From positions 62,001 to 126,000 of the forward strand of contig JAJFZO010000799.1 in the NCBI GenBank assembly GCA_021397835.1: a DNA stretch of 64,000 nt. Reading direction: 5' to 3'. The notes beneath the pieces are model-generated. The model did no database searches. It was not told the DNA's origin and was given only the letters and a program-made list of their open reading frames with translations. Origin of the DNA: Moringa oleifera. Taxonomy: Eukaryota > Streptophyta > Magnoliopsida > Brassicales > Moringaceae. Position numbers and translations under genes: made by a program. Below are positions 58,337-64,000 of the stretch, piece by piece (position 1 is the first letter of the stretch; each line of letters begins with the position of its first letter).

Positions 58337-60186
58337 ATAGAAGAGGCAATCAGAATGGTACTCCAATCCATTTATGATCCTGAGTTTCTAAACACATCGC
58401 ATTTTCGCTTGCATCAATGTTGCCACTCGGTCTTAAAATGGATAAAAAATCCTAACTTCTTTTACTTCATTCAGAAAGTCTTTTCTGCCGAACGACTTAT
58501 AAGTAATAAGAAATGTCCTTACTTCGTCCTACACAGTGTATTACTATCGGCCCTACCAGATAAGATCTACCTACATAAGCTCGATTAGGAAATAGGGAGA
58601 ATTCAATAAAAGTATAAAATTTCAATTCTTCAAAGAATCAGATCAGTTCTATTAAGGACAAATCCTATTGATGACTAAGAATACTCTAGAGAAAAAGCAA
58701 GCTTTAACACTTCCTAAGACAATAGAGCCATCATTCTTGGGAAGGTAAAGAGCATCCAATGCAAAGAAACCTTTCATTCCTTTGTCTCATCATGGCACAC
58801 CCACCTCCACAAGCACCTTTTGCCTTAGGGGCAATTAGAAAATGCCTTTCATTTTACCCTTTTATCGACCCTTGCTATCTTCCTTAACAAGCACTAAAGC
58901 CTCTTTTGCGTTGCTTTTCCTCATAAAAGTCATCTAGTTGACTTTGAAGGCTGAATTCTATGGTAAAGAATATTGTAATAATCATTAGGCCATGAAACAC
59001 CTTATTAAGTATTGCAAAAGAAATGGCTACTTATAGAGTTGGGCAAAAAGGTGATACTAGTTATTAGATTAAAGAGATGCCTGGCCCATAAGCCGGCCCC
59101 CTTAAAAACCCATTACTTAATAAGTATTTGTTAGGCACAATATGCCGACAACTTGCTATTGAAAATCATGGGTGTCGTAAAGCTTCTCATAGATATACGA
59201 AAATATATTGCCCGTTTCTTATAATTCAACTTGAACCTTTGGATAGGCTTTGTAAGATCAACAACGATAGCTGCATAAGGTACAATAGAATTCATCTGTA
59301 CGATCATTCAGGATGACTCTTCGAGGATGACTCCTATGCAACTTTTATAAGGGCTAGAGAATTATCTATGAATCAAGCACTGTATCTATATAACAACTTG
59401 CCATCTGCACTTTGCCATCGATGAAAAGTTTAAGAACCTAGATAATAGTGTCCCAATCAAATAACTGAAGAAATGGATGAGCATAATAGGGAGTTTATTG
59501 GACAATGTTTAACCAGTGAAAAAGCTTGAGTAAGAAGTCCCTAAGTGAGCATATTATAGGGGATCATCAAGCATATCCTGCAAGGATCAAGGGGATTTCG
59601 TTATTACATAGCTTAGTTTGGAGCAATGCGTTATTAGATGTTTAACAAGCAGTCTCACAATCGAGCATGAATGTTTGAAAGTTGTGATTGTATACTCCTA
59701 TGGGTCAGAAAGTAGCGAGGGAAAAAGGAAGACACTAGTAAGGATCTACCAGCATCAAATTCCCAATGCAGATAAAGGTGCCTATCTAAAAGATACTCTA
59801 AAGGCTTTGGGATTAAAGTCTCATTAGCCAAATAAGACTTTGGCCAATCCATGTGGCATGTTTAATGAATGTTATCGATGGAGACATCGTAAATTAGTCC
59901 ATGGGCATTGTGATAAGTCTTATATCCTACTACAGGTGCCACAATAACCTTTGCCAAGTCTAAATGATTATTGACCACTAGATCTGCTTGTTTGTAATAT
60001 TCACCCTAGCCCACAAGCACAAATCCTCGGTATGGAATACAATCCCAAAGCACTCTAATGACTCAAATATAGTAAATCAAAGCGGTCAGCCCCTCATGGA
60101 GTTCCTCAACAGCACAGAGCTTAGGAAGCTTAAACCAGATTGATCTAAACAATAAAGGGCACTTAACTACTAGTTTAGTCTTGTAG
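58337..60186 (+). pseudogene. matR: matR pseudogene, copy B
   Basis: Same gene as at 269-2223. The start codon has become ATA (58337). An early frame reads VLQSIYDPEFLNTSHFRLHQ, then about 104 bases present in copy A (384-487) are missing, which removes the first reverse-transcriptase motif. Then come FFYFIQKVFSAERLISNKK and VLLSALPDKIYLHKLD (to 58585). The catalytic YADD box reads YADN (59141-59152), so its second Asp is lost by a G-to-A change. A frame at 59618-59827 covers the ARKLSLYTPAG-equivalent region. The domain X region near 59869-59925 keeps the Trp-to-stop change also seen in copy A. The gene ends at TAG 60184. Many further stops occur. Confidence 0.93.
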
Positions 60187-60873
60187 TTGTTATTTTTTTT
60201 TCTATTAGTTGTAATGCGAATAGGCATTTACTTATGAGATCAGTTGAGTAGGCTTACATTAGTTATCTTATATAAGATAGCTAGTTTTGGGGCTTTGGAC
60301 TTCAAAAAGACTATCCGACTTAGCTTTGTTATTCCTCATGACATGTATTGTAGTCAACTCGAAATGCCCCTATAGTCATTCTAATGCTAATGCCTTCTTT
60401 CTTCATTCTTTTTTTTTTTTAGTTGTATAGCTTTTGTGCTGATAAAATACGGATAGCAAAGCCAAAGTAATATTGAATAAGCAAGAAAAACCCTTCTTAT
60501 TAAAGCACTAACAGTCAAGAAAAGGCTCCTTACTATAGGTAGCTAATGCGTCTTTACTAATATTATGATTTTTATAATCATCATTTCTCAAAGTTACTTC
60601 TTGCTTTAAAAAGATTATAGGGGATGTTTTTTGGCTCCTTCTTGGCTTGAAAGTTTATTTTCAGTGACAAGCTTTTGCCGCTAGCACTTGGACTTGGAAG
60701 CAAGCTACAAGTACCTTGAATTAATCAATAAATAAATGAAAATGCTTGCCTAGGAATAGAAAGGGAGGACATGTTGATTTGAGGGTGTCACGTACGATTC
60801 CTTTGAGAAGGGTGTGATAACACCACCTATTAGGCCCAGTGAGTAGTCCACGGAGCTTGAGCTGTATCCTTAC
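60187..60873 (+). pseudogene. nad1 intron 4, 3' part, copy B
   Basis: Counterpart of 2224-2909, with the same domain V-like segment at 60765-60800 and an intron end at TATCCTTAC (60865-60873). Confidence 0.75.
60765..60800 (+). other. Group II intron domain V-like hairpin, copy B
   Basis: Nearly identical to 2807-2842, including the altered CGTACGATTC end. The shared change from CGTACGGTTC suggests it arose before the duplication, or was already present in the donor. Confidence 0.65.
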
Positions 60874-61123
60874 TCATCTCGCTCTCTCTAGAAGGTTGGC
60901 TGCCTAACCTATATCTTACCATTTTCAAGAAGATCCTAGGCTTGATTTAGTTTAGTATTAAGGTGATTCTTTTTTTTTTCGCTCTTATATATATCATGTA
61001 GCATTTCTACGATATCATTATGATCAATTAATTGAACTTCGCTAAAAAGTGTTCTTGCGTCTATTATTGGCTTAGATAGTCCCCGTATCTAGTGTTCTGG
61101 TAATCTTAAAATACTTCCCTCAA
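60874..61123 (+). pseudogene. nad1: nad1 exon e pseudogene, copy B
   Basis: Counterpart of 2910-3161. Recognisable parts are the LPIFKKI-equivalent (60919-60943), KVILFFF (60960-60980), the RYRYDQL-equivalent around 61007-61030, and VFLRLLLA with later frame breaks. The stop codon TAA of copy A is CAA here (61121-61123). It differs from copy A by several small indels, including about 13 bases near its start, so the exon decayed further after duplication. Confidence 0.88.
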
Positions 61124-62415
61124 TTATGTGCAAGAATTGCTCTTTTGAGGAATGAGAAGCGGGCTAGTCCTAAAAAAATGCCCGTTTGTTTATTGTTACG
61201 ACTATAAATCTTCCTTACCTATTCATAGGAACTCAATAAAGTAGCCAGTAAGCCAATAGGTAAAAGGGTCTGATGATGCAGAGAGCAAGAAAAAGCAACA
61301 AAGCTATGTTGAACGAATGAAAAGCTATAAGAAAAAAGGTGGCTACCTGCGATGAAAACATTGCTTGGGGGATCTAGGGCAAATAAAGATGGATAGTTCA
61401 AAGAAAGCACCACATGTGAAACATTAGATTATATCAACTCAAACACCCTGTTTGGATGAGGGTTATTTTCCAACTCTAGTTTACCATTGGAGGTTCAATG
61501 GGATAAGGTGTGTAGTTTACAATTTGTGATCTTATTGTAGTTCGCATATGTGTAAGCCTTAAACATCTTCCTTCCTTATATGTAAGTGATTTAAGGAGAG
61601 TGAAGTATTCTCAAATGGAAGGACCAAATAGCCTTGTTTTAAAATTTAAAGTTTTGACTTTCAATTAACGCTTTCAATTATAAGTAGAACTAACTATAAG
61701 CCAATTTTTATATAACAAAAACACGAGTTTTAAATCCCTTAAATTGTGTTATGACTTTCGAGCTCCTTTATTATTCTTTGTAAGATAGGGTGCTCTAGAG
61801 TTTGTATTACTGCTTTCAGGTCTCTTTATTAGTAGGGTCGTTGGGAATCAATCCCCCTTTAAAAGCAAACCACTAATAATCAAGGGCTAGATTGAAATCT
61901 ATGGAATTGCCCTAGCATTGATTTAAAGATCCTTCTTAAATAGAATGATTAAATATAAGGTCAAACCTTTAATTCGTATTTATCAACACATGTTAATGTA
62001 ATGGAAAATGAATCAATAACAATATTCCAAATCAAGGGCTTACTGACAATAAAATGCCATTAGAAGCTGCAAAATTGGGCATAGATTATGCTATTGATTA
62101 GACTACTAAACCTTATTATCAATTAGATTTTGGTATAGCTAAAACCATTAGAAAAATCAAAGGCAAAGAAAAACACTTTAAAGAAAAAAAAAAAAGATGT
62201 TAATATTATGAGCAACTATGCCAATGACCTATGAAACGCTTTTAGGTAAACAGTTGACATATGATTAAGATAAACTAATCTCTTGCGGGATAAAATATGC
62301 AATTATCGCAATCCATGGAAATGGTGACATTATCTAGCTAATCAAAGTAAAGAATGACTATAACCAAGGGTGATTGTGAAGAAAATGACACAACATCCTT
62401 TAACAAAATAGTCAT
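61124..62415. other. Unassigned sequence downstream of nad1 exon e, copy B
   Basis: Counterpart of 3162-4345 plus 13542-13640, uninterrupted. The empty site for CACTA element 1 is at about 62305-62317. No gene recognised. A frame near 62070-62190 (DFGIAKTIRKIKGKEKHFKE) is present in both copies but has no identity I can defend. Confidence 0.5.
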
Positions 62416-62942
62416 GCCACTTATCTTGCCCTAAAGACAATTGGAACATATGGCTGCAAACATTATGGAGAGACTTTGAAGGCTTTAAGCAATAGCATTA
62501 ATGCAATAAAAAAGCATGAGAAACTCTATTGTAAAGGAATTTGATGCTTTTCCTTTTGTCTGTATCTATTAAAAGATAAAAAAGTCATACTTTATAGGGA
62601 GTCAAGCACCTAGAAAAGCCTAATCTTGATCATGCTATTAAAAATACTAAAGATATGTTGGTCCAACCCTAAACGAAATGATTTTAGGCAGCACATGACT
62701 GTTATAACCTATGGATCTTTAATGAATTTCATGAACCAGAGGCAAAAGGCTCCCTTTTCAGGGCAACGGAGGTAGGAACCACATTCGCCAATATAATGCT
62801 AAAGGTCTTTGATGGACAAGAATGCCAATTAGACTTAAAATGCGTGAGAGTCTTCACCAAAAAGAGAAATATGCCTATGATCATAGTAGCTAATCTACCG
62901 CTCAAATCCCTAAGAAATACAGGACCTTTAGGGGGAGGTTTA
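62416..62942 (+). pseudogene. Unidentified reading-frame remnant, copy B
   Basis: Counterpart of 13641-14120. The frame ATYLALKTIGTYGCKHYGET leads to a stop after KLYCKGI, then NLDHAIKNTKDMLVQP. After a frame change, NEFHEPEAKGSLFRATEVGT and KVFDGQECQLDLKCVRVFTK run on to NMPMIIVANLPLKSLRN and GPLGGGL, further than in copy A. The fact that different frame breaks in the two copies leave the same peptide order readable is the main support for a former gene. Family unknown. Confidence 0.4.
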
Positions 62943-64000
62943 AAAGGTTGAGGTTCTCAAAGAGGCTTGATTAGTAGGGAGAGGGTCTTGTCAATAGGCC
63001 AAATCTAATGGAAGAGAAAGTCGTAGCTACTTTATATAAGTGCTTTCAAAGACGAGGAAACAAAGCCACTATACTGAAATCACGCTAACACTTAGGATAA
63101 GGCTCTAATACAATGAAAGAGGTTTTTATTTCTTTTAATTTATTTTCTTAAAAAAGGGAAAGGAAACGAAAGTAAAATGAAAAGAACAAAAAAAAAAAGA
63201 AATCCTCAAGAAAAAATCAAAAAAGTCTTTATACTCAATCAAATGAAGAAAAGCATTGAAGAATTGTCAATTAAAGTGAGAAGAGGTCGGAGCCTCTTTA
63301 AGAACAAAAAAACTATGAAAAGTTACTATGATTGCTCTATTTCACAAATTTGCCAATGGAGTACCACAGCATTAGACTAGAATGAGAGAGGTAAACCCAA
63401 GTAATGATGAAACAACCTAATCCCAAGCGAATACTTATAGCACCAAAGAGAGAAAGCCAGATGCAAGCAAAGGAAATTCTCGTGAATGACAAAATGGTTA
63501 GATGATGTAGAGATTTAGCCCATGCAGAGGATGTCTTAAATAAAATGGATAAACTCACTTTTAGACATCAAGGAAAGGGATGGGATACCATAATTTTCAA
63601 ATATAACGAGAAGGTCAGAAACCAAGAACGCATTTTAGAAAGTAACAAAAATAGTACAATTTTAAGAGTGGAGGCTAATAAAGAGAAATCAAGTACCTTT
63701 GGATCTAATATGGAAAGCAGTTGCAGTAAATAACCTTCAGATCTCGAGAAGTAAGATAAAAAATAAAATAATAAAAACTAATTCTTAATAAAAGGCATAA
63801 GAAAGAGAAAAAGGTTTTTATATAAAAAACCTGGACAAGAAAAAGGAGCAAAGGATAGAGAAGAAAATAAAAAGCATTTATCTTGCTAGCGGACTATAAA
63901 AGTTATCAACCCAAAGACAAGATACGCAAGCAGTCCATCAAAATGAGATGCCGATACAAATATTATTAGGTTAAGCCAATGGGATACTGAAAAAGGTAAG
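62943..64000. other. Unassigned sequence, copy B, to window edge
   Basis: Counterpart of 14121-15185. Purine-rich with poly-A segments near 63185-63200. Short open stretches on both strands (63337-63558 minus, 63545-63733 plus) have partial counterparts in copy A, but no identity is recognised. Confidence 0.4.

Larger units (their letters stand above)
1..64000. other. Decayed nuclear mitochondrial insert (NUMT) mosaic with transposon insertions
   Basis: Recognisable mitochondrial genes lie at 1-3.2 kb, 22.2-23.0 kb, 31.6-33.3 kb and 57.5-61.1 kb, all on the plus strand and all broken. Differences from the known proteins are mostly those expected from C-to-T and G-to-A changes (Trp to stop, Arg to Cys, Ala to Val, Asp to Asn). 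A working mitochondrial genome would keep matR, nad1, ccmFN and these tRNAs intact, and would rarely hold CACTA or Mutator elements, so a nuclear location is the better reading. The mitochondrial origin of the unassigned stretches between the landmarks is inferred from position only. A decayed region of a very large mitochondrial genome is the alternative, and I think it less likely. Confidence 0.72.
58069..64000 (+). repeat. Large direct repeat, copy B
   Basis: Aligns with 1-4345 followed by 13542-15185, in the same orientation. It lacks the 9.2-kb CACTA element and so shows the pre-insertion site near 62308. Both copies reach a window edge, so the real repeat is longer. Differences are mostly transitions plus small indels. 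Confidence 0.94.

Noticed and set aside
1..64000. The window being an active mitochondrial genome
   Set aside because: matR, nad1, ccmFN and the tRNAs are all broken, with deamination-type changes, and the sequence carries CACTA and Mutator elements typical of nuclear DNA.

Overview
The window looks like plant nuclear DNA built from old, decayed mitochondrial DNA (a NUMT) that was later invaded by DNA transposons. I see no gene that could still be functional. The mitochondrial origin rests on recognisable pieces of angiosperm mitochondrial genes: matR with the flanking parts of nad1 (two copies), ccmFN, and a trnS-trnF-trnP cluster. All carry many stop codons, frameshifts and mostly C-to-T / G-to-A changes, as expected from cytosine methylation and deamination in nuclear heterochromatin. 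ccmFN is a single unsplit gene remnant, which argues against a Brassicaceae-type donor. I cannot name the species.

Layout. 1-15185 is copy A of a large direct repeat: matR pseudogene, end of nad1 intron 4, nad1 exon e, then unassigned sequence. It is interrupted at 4346-13541 by a 9.2-kb CACTA (En/Spm) transposon with remnants of a TNP2 transposase, a Ptta/En/Spm second protein and a Ulp1-type cysteine protease. 15186-22196 is unassigned decayed sequence. 22197-22969 holds trnS, trnF and trnP pseudogenes. 23477 to about 26860 is a Mutator-like element (MULE) with a dead MURA-type transposase. 27453-30740 is a second CACTA-type element, without TNP2 but with a Ulp1 remnant and a 150-165 bp minisatellite. 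31601-33296 is the ccmFN pseudogene. 33297-57532 is a long stretch in which I recognise no gene. 57533-64000 brings domain V of the trans-spliced nad1 intron 3, nad1 exon d, intron 4 with matR copy B, nad1 exon e, and the same downstream sequence as in copy A but without the CACTA element.

History. Copies A (1-4345 plus 13542-15185) and B (58069-64000) are collinear, in the same orientation, and both run off the window. They share inactivating changes in matR and also have private ones. The simplest order is: mitochondrial insertion, decay, duplication, further decay, CACTA insertion into copy A. The transposon reading frames are less broken than the mitochondrial genes, which fits later arrival. 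I found no CRISPR array, bacterial operon or new enzymatic system. The interest is in the layered history and in two conserved stretches I could not assign.
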